From Sphingomonas cavernae (GTDB lineage Bacteria; Pseudomonadota; Alphaproteobacteria; Sphingomonadales; Sphingomonadaceae), in assembly GCF_003590775.1 (NCBI RefSeq), contig NZ_QYUM01000003.1:374501-438500 (forward strand): a stretch of 64,000 nucleotides of DNA, written 5' to 3'. The notes beneath the pieces were generated by a model, which worked only from the letters and a program-made list of their open reading frames with translations, was not told the DNA's origin and did not search any database. Below are positions 25,770-33,313 of the stretch, in pieces. A program made the position numbers and the translations under genes. The first letter of the stretch is position 1; every line of letters begins with the position of its first letter.

Positions 25770-27035
25770 ATGATCGAGAAGGGCATCGACTGCGGATCGC
25801 TGATCCGTTCCATGGGCGAAGCCGCGCGCAGCGCGGGGCAAGTGCTTGCCGGCGCCTCAAGCGCGCGCAAGGCGGCAGCGCTCGAGGCCGCAGCGGCGGC
25901 GATTCTGGGTGAGCGCGACGCGATCCTTGCGGCCAATGCCGAGGATATGGCGCGCGCAAGCGCCAATGGCCTTTCTCCCGCGATGCTCGACCGGCTGAGG
26001 CTCGATCTCGCGCGCGTCGAGGCGATGGCCGCGGGCGTTGAGGCGGTGGCGCATCTGCGCGATCCCGTCGGACGGATCATCGACGAGACGCTGCGCCCCA
26101 ATGGACTGATCCTCCAGCGCGTACGCGTACCGCTAGGCGTGATCGGCATCATCTATGAAAGCCGGCCCAATGTAACCGCGGATGCGGGTGCGCTCTGCCT
26201 CAAATCGGGCAATGCTGCGATCCTGCGCGGCGGCTCCGAGGCCATGGCGAGCAACCGCGCGATCCACGCCGCGCTGGTGCGTGGCATTGTTTCGGAAGGG
26301 CTGCCCGAACAGTCGATCCAGCTTGTCGGCGTCACCGACCGTGCCGCAGTGGGCGCGATGCTGACCGCCGCCGGTCTGATCGACATCATCGTGCCGCGCG
26401 GCGGCAAGTCGCTCGTCGCGCGTGTGCAGGAAGAGGCGCGCGTGCCCGTGCTCGCGCATCTCGACGGCATCAACCACGTCTATATCGACGCGGCGGCCGA
26501 TCCCGCCAAGGCGATCGACATCACGGTCAACGCGAAGATGCGCCGGACTGGCGTGTGCGGCGCGATGGAAACGCTGCTGATCGACCGTGCCTATCCCGAT
26601 CCAAAGGCGCTGATCGGCGCGCTGATCGAGACGGGGTGTGTCGTGCGCGGCGATGCCGCGGTGCAGGCGCTGGACGTACGCGTTACCGCGGCGAGTACCG
26701 AGGACTGGGATACCGAATATCTCGACGCGATTGCCTCGGTCGCGATCGTCGACGGCATCGATGGCGCGATGGCGCATATCGCGCGGCACGGATCGCACCA
26801 TACCGACGCGATCGTCACCGAGGACAAGCCAACCGCAGAGCGCTTCCTTGCAGGGGTCGACAGCGCGATCGTCGCGCACAACGCCTCGACCCAGTTCGCC
26901 GACGGGGGCGAATTCGGGATGGGCGCGGAAATCGGCATCTCTACAGGCCGTCTCCACGCGCGGGGACCTGTCGCGCTCGAGGGGCTGACGACCTACAAAT
27001 GGCTCGTCCGGGGAACGGGACAGACGCGGCCCTGA
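25770..27035 (+). CDS. proA: Gamma-glutamyl phosphate reductase
   Basis: Second enzyme of proline biosynthesis: reduces gamma-glutamyl phosphate with NADPH to glutamate semialdehyde. 421 residues, normal for ProA. The aldehyde-dehydrogenase fold shows [29 protein letters not shown] (quoted in part), the catalytic Cys in [15 protein letters not shown], and the C-terminal [15 protein letters not shown] family block. Its TGA overlaps the ATG of nadD, starting a closely spaced run of six genes. Confidence 0.97.
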   Translation: MIEKGIDCGSLIRSMGEAARSAGQVLAGASSARKAAALEAAAAAILGERDAILAANAEDMARASANGLSPAMLDRLRLDLARVEAMAAGVEAVAHLRDPVGRIIDETLRPNGLILQRVRVPLGVIGIIYESRPNVTADAGALCLKSGNAAILRGGSEAMASNRAIHAALVRGIVSEGLPEQSIQLVGVTDRAAVGAMLTAAGLIDIIVPRGGKSLVARVQEEARVPVLAHLDGINHVYIDAAADPAKAIDITVNAKMRRTGVCGAMETLLIDRAYPDPKALIGALIETGCVVRGDAAVQALDVRVTAASTEDWDTEYLDAIASVAIVDGIDGAMAHIARHGSHHTDAIVTEDKPTAERFLAGVDSAIVAHNASTQFADGGEFGMGAEIGISTGRLHARGPVALEGLTTYKWLVRGTGQTRP

Positions 27036-27667
27036 TGACCCGCGTCGGCCTTCTCGGCGGATCCTTCAACCCTGCGCATCGCGGACATCGCAAGATAAGC
27101 CTGTTTGCGATGGAGGCGCTCGGACTCGACGAGGTGTGGTGGCTGGTGTCTCCGGGCAATCCGCTGAAGGACGGTGCGGGCGACATGGCGCCGCTTTCCG
27201 CGCGGCTCGCGTCGGCCCAACAGATGGCGCGCGGCAGCCGGATTCGCGCGACCGCGATCGAGGCGCAACTGGGCACGCGCTACACCGTCGACACGCTCCG
27301 TGCGCTCAGGCGGCGCTATCCCAAGGTTCGCTTCATCTGGTTGATGGGGGCCGATAATCTCGGTCAGTTCCACCGCTGGCGCGACTGGCGGAGAATTGCC
27401 GCTACTGTCCCGATTGCCGTAATCGCGCGTCCGGGTTATGATGGTGCTGCCCGCGCAAGCCCTGCGATGGGTTGGCTAAGGGGGTTCGTCCGCCCCGCAT
27501 GCCACAGAAACCAGTGGACGCAATGGAGTTTGCCGGCGCTCGTGCTGTTGCGCTTTCGCCCCGACCCAACCTCCGCAACCCGTCTGCGACAGGCAGACCC
27601 CCATTGGCACCACGTCTTTGGCCGCAGCGTTCCGCGCGACGGTCTGACACGAGCGCCGATACCCTGA
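27035..27667 (+). CDS. nadD: Nicotinate-nucleotide adenylyltransferase
   Basis: Joins nicotinate mononucleotide and ATP to form deamido-NAD in NAD biosynthesis. 210 residues. The nucleotidyltransferase signature is GGSFNPAHRGHRKIS (HxGH variant HRGH), then FIWLMGADNLGQFHRWRDW; the second signature (usually ISATxIR) appears as DPTSATRLR near the C-terminus. The start overlaps the proA stop (TGATG). The rsfS gene follows after ten bases, a common bacterial pairing. Confidence 0.95.
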   Translation: MTRVGLLGGSFNPAHRGHRKISLFAMEALGLDEVWWLVSPGNPLKDGAGDMAPLSARLASAQQMARGSRIRATAIEAQLGTRYTVDTLRALRRRYPKVRFIWLMGADNLGQFHRWRDWRRIAATVPIAVIARPGYDGAARASPAMGWLRGFVRPACHRNQWTQWSLPALVLLRFRPDPTSATRLRQADPHWHHVFGRSVPRDGLTRAPIP

Positions 27668-27677
27668 AGGAGCAACC

Positions 27678-28064
27678 TTGCCAGCCACCGCTTCCGCAAA
27701 AGTGCCTAGTGACGCCGAAGGCGTCGAGGCGCTTCATCAACTCGTGCTCTCTTCGCTCGAAGACGACCAGGCGGTAGAGACGGTTTCCATCCCGCTAGCC
27801 GGAAAAAGCAGCATCGCCGACCACATGGTGATCGCGAGCGGCCGTTCCACGCGTCAGGTCGCCTCGATGGCACAGAAGCTCGTCGAGAAGATCAAGGCCG
27901 AGTTCCACAAGACCGCGCGTATCGAAGGGCTTCCCAATGCCGATTGGGTGCTGATCGACGCGGGCGATGTGATCGTCCATCTCTTCCGTCCCGAGGTTCG
28001 CAGCTTCTACAACCTCGAGCGGATGTGGAACTTCGGAGACGCGCCCGCCGCCAACGAGGGCTAA
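27678..28064 (+). CDS. rsfS: Ribosome silencing factor RsfS
   Basis: 128-residue protein that binds ribosomal protein uL14 and blocks subunit joining when nutrients are scarce. DUF143 fold: LEDDQAVETVSIPLAGKSSIADHMVIASGRS, then ADWVLIDAGDVIVHLFRPEVRSFYNLERMW (each quoted in part) are canonical. The likely start is TTG at 27678 with AAGGAG five bases before it; no ATG precedes the conserved region. It lies between nadD and rlmH, as in many bacteria. Confidence 0.95.
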   Translation: MPATASAKVPSDAEGVEALHQLVLSSLEDDQAVETVSIPLAGKSSIADHMVIASGRSTRQVASMAQKLVEKIKAEFHKTARIEGLPNADWVLIDAGDVIVHLFRPEVRSFYNLERMWNFGDAPAANEG

Positions 28065-28073
28065 GGCGCGTCA

Positions 28074-28496
28074 ATGCTGCTCCATATCGTCGCCCGCGGG
28101 CGCATCGGCCGCGGGCCCGAGGCGGAGCTCGTTGATCGCTATGTCAAACGGCTGAACTGGCCGTTCAGGATGACCGAGCTGCCGGATGCCGGCGGCAAGA
28201 TGCCTGCGCTCGAGCCTGGCACGGTGACCGTGATGCTCGACGAAAAGGGCGAGCAACTCGGATCGCTGCAATTCGCGAAAAAGCTCGAATCCTGGCGCGA
28301 TCAGGGGCGGCGTGAGGTGCGGTTCCTCATCGGTGCGGCCGACGGCTTCGAGGACGCACAGCGCGCCGACGCCGACCTGCTCATCGCCTTTGGCAAGGCG
28401 ACCTGGCCGCATCTGCTGGCGCGCGCCATGCTTGCTGAACAATTGTGGCGCGCCACCTCGATCCTTGCCAACCACCCCTATCATCGCGAAGGATAG
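28074..28496 (+). CDS. rlmH: 23S rRNA (pseudouridine1915-N3)-methyltransferase
   Basis: 140-residue SPOUT methyltransferase that modifies the intersubunit-bridge helix 69 of 23S rRNA. Family landmarks: VMLDEKGEQLGSLQFAKKL, FLIGAADGFEDAQRADAD (SAM knot; usually GGADG) and LLARAMLAEQLWRATSILANHPYHRE at the end (quoted in part). Full length. It follows rsfS by nine bases and precedes the envC-like gene by five. Confidence 0.95.
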   Translation: MLLHIVARGRIGRGPEAELVDRYVKRLNWPFRMTELPDAGGKMPALEPGTVTVMLDEKGEQLGSLQFAKKLESWRDQGRREVRFLIGAADGFEDAQRADADLLIAFGKATWPHLLARAMLAEQLWRATSILANHPYHREG

Positions 28497-28501
28497 CGCG
28501 C

Positions 28502-29698
28502 ATGAAGCGGGCGGCGATATGGGGAGGGATCGCGGCGCTGGGGCTCGGCCTCGGCGTGGCCACGCTTTCGCCCGCTGCAACGACCCTGAAGGACGAGCAG
28601 CGGGCGCTGATCAAGGCAAAGCAGGATGCGCTGATCGCGCATCAACGGTCGCTCCAGTTCGAACACGACGCCGTCGCCGAGCGTGACGAGGCGATCCGGG
28701 CGCGCCGGCTCGCCGCCGCGGTCGCTGCACGCATCCAGGAGGCCGAAGCCGGAATCGCCGCGGCCGAAGCGCGCATAGCCATCGTTTCACGGCTTCAGGC
28801 TGAGCAGCGTTCGCGTCTTGCCGAAAAGCAGGATGCGATCGTGAAACTTGTTGCAGCGCTCCAGACGATGGCGCGACGTCCGCCCGTGCTGGCGCTCGTT
28901 CGCCCGGGCTCGACGCGCGATGTCGTCCATGTCCGTTCGCTGCTCGCGACCGTCATGCCCGTGGTGGAGGAACGCACCGCGGGGCTGCGCGAGGAGGTCG
29001 CGCGCGGGCGCGCGCTCAGGCGCACCGCCGATCTGGCGGCGGCATCGCTGCGTGAGGGGCGTCAGAAGCTTCAGACCGAAAGGGTGGCGCTGGCCAGAAT
29101 GGAGGCCGAGCATCGTGTGCGCGCGCAGCGTTTTGCCAACAGCGCGATGTTCGAAGCGGATCGCGCGATCGCGCTCGGCGAAGCGGCGCGCGACATCACC
29201 GAGCTGATGGATGAGCTCGAAGACGCAGCGGTAACGCGCGAGACATTGGCGAGTTTGCCGGGGCCGCTGCTCCGACCGCGAGTTCCCGGAAGTGCTGCGC
29301 ACGCGCCCGTCGATCGCCAGCGCGCGGAACCGAGCAATCCGCGCTATCGGTTGCCCGTCGTTGGCGATGTCGTGACCGGTCTGGGCGAGGTTTCGGCGGC
29401 GGGAACGCGTGCCAGGGGTATCACGCTGCAAACCGCGCCGGGCGCGCAGGTCGTGGCGCCGACAAGCGGGCGCATCGCCTTCGCCGCATCCTATCGCGGC
29501 TATGGCCAGATCGTCATCATCGATCACGGCGGCGGAGTGACGACGCTGATCACGGGCATGTCGCGGCTTGGCGTCAAGGTGGGCGATAATGTCGAGCAGG
29601 GCAGCCCTCTCGGTCGCGCCAGGGCGGACCGGCCGATGATCACGGTAGAGCTGCGCCGCGACGGCCAACCCGTCGATATTGCTCCGCTCGTCAGCTAA
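28502..29698 (+). CDS. EnvC-like murein hydrolase activator
   Basis: 398 residues: signal peptide or anchor (MKRAAIWGGIAALGLGLGVA), long periplasmic coiled coil (about 25-240) rich in Ala, Arg and Glu, and a C-terminal LytM domain (300-398). The LytM zinc ligands are missing: the position of the catalytic HxH is occupied by TVELRRDGQ, and the His of the first motif by TLQTAPG. So it is probably not an enzyme but an activator of amidases during division, as EnvC is in E. coli. It ends in a perfect hairpin and precedes ctpA. Confidence 0.9.
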   Translation: MKRAAIWGGIAALGLGLGVATLSPAATTLKDEQRALIKAKQDALIAHQRSLQFEHDAVAERDEAIRARRLAAAVAARIQEAEAGIAAAEARIAIVSRLQAEQRSRLAEKQDAIVKLVAALQTMARRPPVLALVRPGSTRDVVHVRSLLATVMPVVEERTAGLREEVARGRALRRTADLAAASLREGRQKLQTERVALARMEAEHRVRAQRFANSAMFEADRAIALGEAARDITELMDELEDAAVTRETLASLPGPLLRPRVPGSAAHAPVDRQRAEPSNPRYRLPVVGDVVTGLGEVSAAGTRARGITLQTAPGAQVVAPTSGRIAFAASYRGYGQIVIIDHGGGVTTLITGMSRLGVKVGDNVEQGSPLGRARADRPMITVELRRDGQPVDIAPLVS

Positions 29699-29736
29699 GG
29701 TTCATATGGCAGCGATAAGCTGTTCCGGCTCCCTGT

Positions 29737-29768
29737 GGGAAGGGGATGCCGAATATCGTCCCCTTCCC
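29737..29768 (+). terminator. Hairpin between envC-like gene and ctpA
   Basis: Ten-base perfect stem GGGAAGGGGA (29737-29746) with TCCCCTTCCC (29759-29768). No T-run follows, so it may only attenuate transcription into ctpA; ctpA could have its own promoter in the remaining 95 bp. Confidence 0.5.
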
Positions 29769-29863
29769 ATGTTTCGGGGGGCAACTTGCATTTCTCCGGC
29801 GCGTAAAAGCCTGTATGCTGCCCCGCAATTTCTGGGAATCCTTACTGCAGGAACAGTGATTCA

Positions 29864-31198
29864 ATGCCCAAACCGATGATTCGCGCCGCCCTAGCACTGT
29901 CCGCGGTGGCGCTGGTGCCCGCGACCACAGCCAGCATGGCCGCCGTGGATTCGACGACCTGGCGCGAGCTGGACCAGTTTCTCGCGGTGTTCGAGCGCGT
30001 GCGCGCCGACTATGTCGAGAAGGTCGACGACGAAGCGCTCATCAAGGGCGCGATCGACGGCATGCTCTCCAGCTTGGATCCGCACAGCTCCTATCTCGAC
30101 GCGCGCGATTTCGAGAATATGCGCACCCAGACCGATGGCGCTTATGGCGGGCTGGGCCTGACTGTCTCGATGGAAGATGGCGCGGTCAAGGTCATCACCC
30201 CGACCGAGGACACGCCCGCGTACAAGGCGGGGATCAAGGCGGGCGACTATATCACGCATCTCGACGGCACGCTGATTTACGGCGGCACGCTTGATGAGGC
30301 GGTCGACCAGATGCGTGGCAAGCCAGGAACCGCGATCAAGCTGACCATCGTCCGCCCCGGCCGCGACAAGCCTTTCGACGTCACGCTCACGCGCGAGATC
30401 ATCGAGCTGAAGCCCGTCAAGTGGGAGGTGAAGAACCGCGTCGGGATCATCAACATCAACAGCTTCTCGCGCACGACGGCGGAAAGCGTTCGCGCCGCCA
30501 TCGTCGGCATCGAGAAGTCGCTGGGCGGCAAGCCCGCCGGCTATGTGGTCGACCTGCGCTCCAACCCCGGCGGGTTGCTCGACCAGGCGGTCGAGGTCTC
30601 CGACGTCTTCCTCGAACGCGGTGAGGTCGTCTCGCAACGCGGACGTCAGAAGGGCGATATCGAGCGCTTTTATGCGCGTCCTGGCGACATGGCGAAGGGG
30701 CTGCCCATCGTCGTGCTCGTCGATTCGGGGTCGGCCTCCGCCGCGGAGATCGTCGCGGGTGCGATTCAGGATCACCATCGCGGCGTCGTGATGGGCGAAC
30801 GCAGCTTTGGCAAGGGATCGGTGCAGACATTGCTGCCGCTCACCGACACCACCGCGCTTCGCCTCACCACCGCGCGCTACTACACACCCTCGGGCCGCTC
30901 GGTGCAGGAAGGCGGGATCGAGCCCGACATTCAGGTGCCGCAGCTCTCCGACCCCGACTACAAGACGCGCCCGCGCTTCCGTGAGGCCGATCTCAAGCGC
31001 CATCTGATCAACGAGGCCAAGGTCGACAACAGCGTGCTCGAGGAAGACGCCAAGGACGATCCGCGCTTCAAGATGACTGCCGAAGAGCTGAAGAAGAAGG
31101 GCGTCGAGGACTTCCAGCTCACCTATGCGATCGATTCGATTACACGGCTCGCCAAGCCGCTTACGGTCGCCGCGTCGCGCCCTACCGGCAAACGCTAA
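29864..31198 (+). CDS. ctpA: Carboxy-terminal processing protease (S41)
   Basis: 444-residue periplasmic protease. Signal peptide (MPKPMIRAALALSAVALVPA), substrate-capping N-domain, PDZ domain (about 90-170, YGGLGLTVSMEDGAVKV), and the S41 core with the Ser-Lys dyad: Ser in VDSGSASAAEIVAGA and Lys in GERSFGKGSVQTL. It trims C-termini of envelope proteins and wall enzymes. The location after the EnvC-like activator is conserved in many proteobacteria and fits joint control of peptidoglycan hydrolysis. Confidence 0.96.
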   Translation: MPKPMIRAALALSAVALVPATTASMAAVDSTTWRELDQFLAVFERVRADYVEKVDDEALIKGAIDGMLSSLDPHSSYLDARDFENMRTQTDGAYGGLGLTVSMEDGAVKVITPTEDTPAYKAGIKAGDYITHLDGTLIYGGTLDEAVDQMRGKPGTAIKLTIVRPGRDKPFDVTLTREIIELKPVKWEVKNRVGIININSFSRTTAESVRAAIVGIEKSLGGKPAGYVVDLRSNPGGLLDQAVEVSDVFLERGEVVSQRGRQKGDIERFYARPGDMAKGLPIVVLVDSGSASAAEIVAGAIQDHHRGVVMGERSFGKGSVQTLLPLTDTTALRLTTARYYTPSGRSVQEGGIEPDIQVPQLSDPDYKTRPRFREADLKRHLINEAKVDNSVLEEDAKDDPRFKMTAEELKKKGVEDFQLTYAIDSITRLAKPLTVAASRPTGKR

Positions 31199-31214
31199 CG
31201 CGCGCGGGGGGACG

Positions 31215-31697
31215 ATGATGGACGCACTTGGCAAAGCGCGCGCGCTCGCGCTGCTCGCGCCCGCCGTGCTGCTCGGCGGCGCGCTCGGCTCGCAATATCT
31301 CGGCGGGCTCCATCCGTGCGAGATGTGCTACTGGCAGCGCTGGCCACATTGGGCCGCGCTCGCGCTGGCGGTGCTGGCGATCGCGCTCCGGAAAAGCGCA
31401 GCCGGACTCTGGCTGCTCGCGCTTGCCGCGTTCGCGATCTTCGTCAGCGGCGGCATCGGCGTGTTCCATGCGGGTGTCGAATATGGCTGGTGGGAAGGGC
31501 TGACGAGCTGCTCGACAGGCCTTTCGGGCGGAAGCGCAGAGGATATCCTGAATTCGATCATGGCGACCCCTGTGGTGCGCTGCGATCAGGCGCAATGGAC
31601 GTTCGCCGGAATCTCGCTCGCGGGGTTCAACGCGATCTTTTCGATCGGCGTGGCGATCGCCATATGGGGGCTGATGGCAAAGGCGAGGAAGCCATGA
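31215..31697 (+). CDS. dsbB: Disulfide bond formation protein DsbB
   Basis: 160-residue membrane protein that reoxidises DsbA with ubiquinone. The quinone-linked pair is C35-EM-C38 in HPCEMCYWQRWPHW; the second periplasmic pair lies in TSCSTGLSGG and VVRCDQAQW. Four membrane segments. Start is the ATG at 31215 or the next codon but one (31218). Its TGA overlaps the coq7 ATG. The DsbA partners could be one of the two DsbA-like proteins near smc. Confidence 0.93.
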   Translation: MMDALGKARALALLAPAVLLGGALGSQYLGGLHPCEMCYWQRWPHWAALALAVLAIALRKSAAGLWLLALAAFAIFVSGGIGVFHAGVEYGWWEGLTSCSTGLSGGSAEDILNSIMATPVVRCDQAQWTFAGISLAGFNAIFSIGVAIAIWGLMAKARKP

Positions 31698-32230
31698 CTC
31701 CGATCAGGCCCGGCGAACGACGTCCCGACACTGCATCGATGCTGCGCGTCGATCAGGCCGGCGAGTTCGGCGCGACGCGGATTTATGCAGGGCAGCTTGC
31801 GGTGATGGGCGATCGGCAGCCTGCCGCCCGCACGATCGCGGGCATGGCGGCGCAGGAAGACCGCCACCGCAAGCATTTCGATGCGATGATCGCACGCCGC
31901 GGCGTTCGCCCCACGCTGCTCCAGCCTGTCTGGCACGTCGCAGGCTTTGCACTGGGCGCAGTGACCGCGGCGATCGGCCCCGAGGCGGCGATGGCCTGCA
32001 CCGCTGCGATCGAGACCGAAATCGACAAGCACTATGCCGAACAGCTCGAGCAATTGGGGGACAGCGATCCCGAGCTTTCCTCGGCGATCGCCGAGTTCCA
32101 GGCGGAAGAGATTGAGCACCGCGATGCGGCGCTGGCGGCGGGCGCGGAGAATGCGTTCGCCTATCCGCTGCTGAGCGCTGCGATCCGCATGGGCTGTCGC
32201 GCTGCAATCGCCTTGTCCAAGCGGATCTGA
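31694..32230 (+). CDS. coq7: Demethoxyubiquinone hydroxylase
   Basis: 178-residue ferritin-like diiron monooxygenase adding the C6 hydroxyl in ubiquinone synthesis. The four metal-binding repeats are visible: AGEFGATRIY, AAQEDRHRKHF, AIETEIDKHYAEQL and QAEEIEHRDAAL. The start codon overlaps the dsbB stop (ATGA), so the quinone-using DsbB and this quinone-biosynthesis gene are translationally coupled. Confidence 0.95.
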   Translation: MTPIRPGERRPDTASMLRVDQAGEFGATRIYAGQLAVMGDRQPAARTIAGMAAQEDRHRKHFDAMIARRGVRPTLLQPVWHVAGFALGAVTAAIGPEAAMACTAAIETEIDKHYAEQLEQLGDSDPELSSAIAEFQAEEIEHRDAALAAGAENAFAYPLLSAAIRMGCRAAIALSKRI

Positions 32231-32280
32231 AGTGAAGGGGCACCGTGCGTATCAACGGGGTAGCGTAAAGGAATGACCGA

Positions 32281-32673
32281 ATGAAAAGCCCCACCATGAT
32301 CGCGGCGCTGGTCCTTGCGGCAGCCGGCGCAAGCCCGGTGGCTGCGCAGGAAAACCAGCGCATGCTCGTCATCTATGGCGACGACGAATGCCCGCGCGGC
32401 GCGGATGAGGACGAGATCGTCGTCTGCGCGCGCCATCCCGAATCCGAACGCTACCGTATCCCCGAGCGTTTCCGCGAAAAGGAAATCTCGCCGCAGAACG
32501 GCAATGAAAGCTGGGCGGTGCGCGCTGAAGCGCTTGAATATGCAGGAAGAACGGGCATCAATAGCTGCTCGGTCGTGGGCCCTGGCGGCTGGACGGGGTG
32601 CTATGCGGAAATGCTACGCATCGCGCAGGCCGAACGGCGGCAGGCGGCGCGTGAGCGTGCACGCGTTCCGTGA
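32281..32673 (+). CDS. Secreted Cys-containing protein, first of a paralogous pair
   Basis: 130 residues with a signal peptide (MIAALVLAAAGASPVAAQ). The mature protein has YGDDECPRGADEDEIVVCAR, ERYRIPERFREKE, then a C-terminal block with SCSVVGPGGWTGCYAEM: four Cys likely forming two disulfides. It is paralogous to the next gene, sharing YGDD-CP, DEIVVCAR, RIPE, RAE-LEY-GR-GI and SC/GC blocks. Function unknown; such proteins are common in sphingomonads as hypothetical exported proteins. Confidence 0.82.
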   Translation: MKSPTMIAALVLAAAGASPVAAQENQRMLVIYGDDECPRGADEDEIVVCARHPESERYRIPERFREKEISPQNGNESWAVRAEALEYAGRTGINSCSVVGPGGWTGCYAEMLRIAQAERRQAARERARVP

Positions 32674-32712
32674 TAGGCTGATCGCAGGACGGGCAGGGTT
32701 GAGGAGGAAGTT

Positions 32713-33198
32713 ATGATGCGTTTGTTGGTCCCCGCGATCCTGTTGGCGCTTGTTCCATTGGGCGCAGCCCATGCGCAGGAGCGTGAACGGATCAATCAGA
32801 TCGTGGTCTATGGCGACGATCCCTGTCCCCCGAGCACGGGCGACGAAATCGTCGTGTGCGCGCGCAAGAGCGAGAACGAACGCTTTCGCATTCCCGAAAA
32901 TCTGCGCGGCAATCCCACCGATCCCGCGCGCGATAGCTGGGTGAACCGCGCCGAGCGGCTCGAATATGTCGGCCGTTCGGGCATCGGCTCGTGCACGCCC
33001 ACGGGGTCGGGCGGAGCCTCTGGCTGCTTCAACCAGCTCATGCGCCAGGCGCGCGAGGAACTCGCGGTCGGCGACGGGACGAACTGGACCCAGCTCGTCG
33101 AGGCTGCGCGCCAGGAACGGCTGGGCCAGATCGACGAACAGGCCGAGCGCATCGAGGCCCAGATCAAGGCCGAGGAAGAGGCCAAGGCGCCGCAGTAG
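32713..33198 (+). CDS. Secreted Cys-containing protein, second of a paralogous pair
   Basis: 161 residues, signal peptide MRLLVPAILLALVPLGAAHA. The mature part repeats the pattern of the preceding gene: YGDDPCPPSTGDEIVVCAR, ERFRIPENLRG, RAERLEYVGRSGIGSC, GGASGCFNQLM. It adds a C-terminal charged helix (about 120-161, rich in Glu, Gln and Arg) likely to form a coiled coil. The start at 32713 or the following Met follows GAGGAGG. Probably in one transcript with the first copy (39 bp apart). Function unknown. Confidence 0.82.
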   Translation: MMRLLVPAILLALVPLGAAHAQERERINQIVVYGDDPCPPSTGDEIVVCARKSENERFRIPENLRGNPTDPARDSWVNRAERLEYVGRSGIGSCTPTGSGGASGCFNQLMRQAREELAVGDGTNWTQLVEAARQERLGQIDEQAERIEAQIKAEEEAKAPQ

Positions 33199-33313
33199 CG
33201 CGGGAAAAAAGGGGGAGAGTTTCAGCGCTACGCCCGGGTTTCTCCCGATACCCGCGCACCTCAGTTTTGCATAGCGTCACCGTTCAGCGTCATTCGCAAA
33301 CGGAGACACGTTC

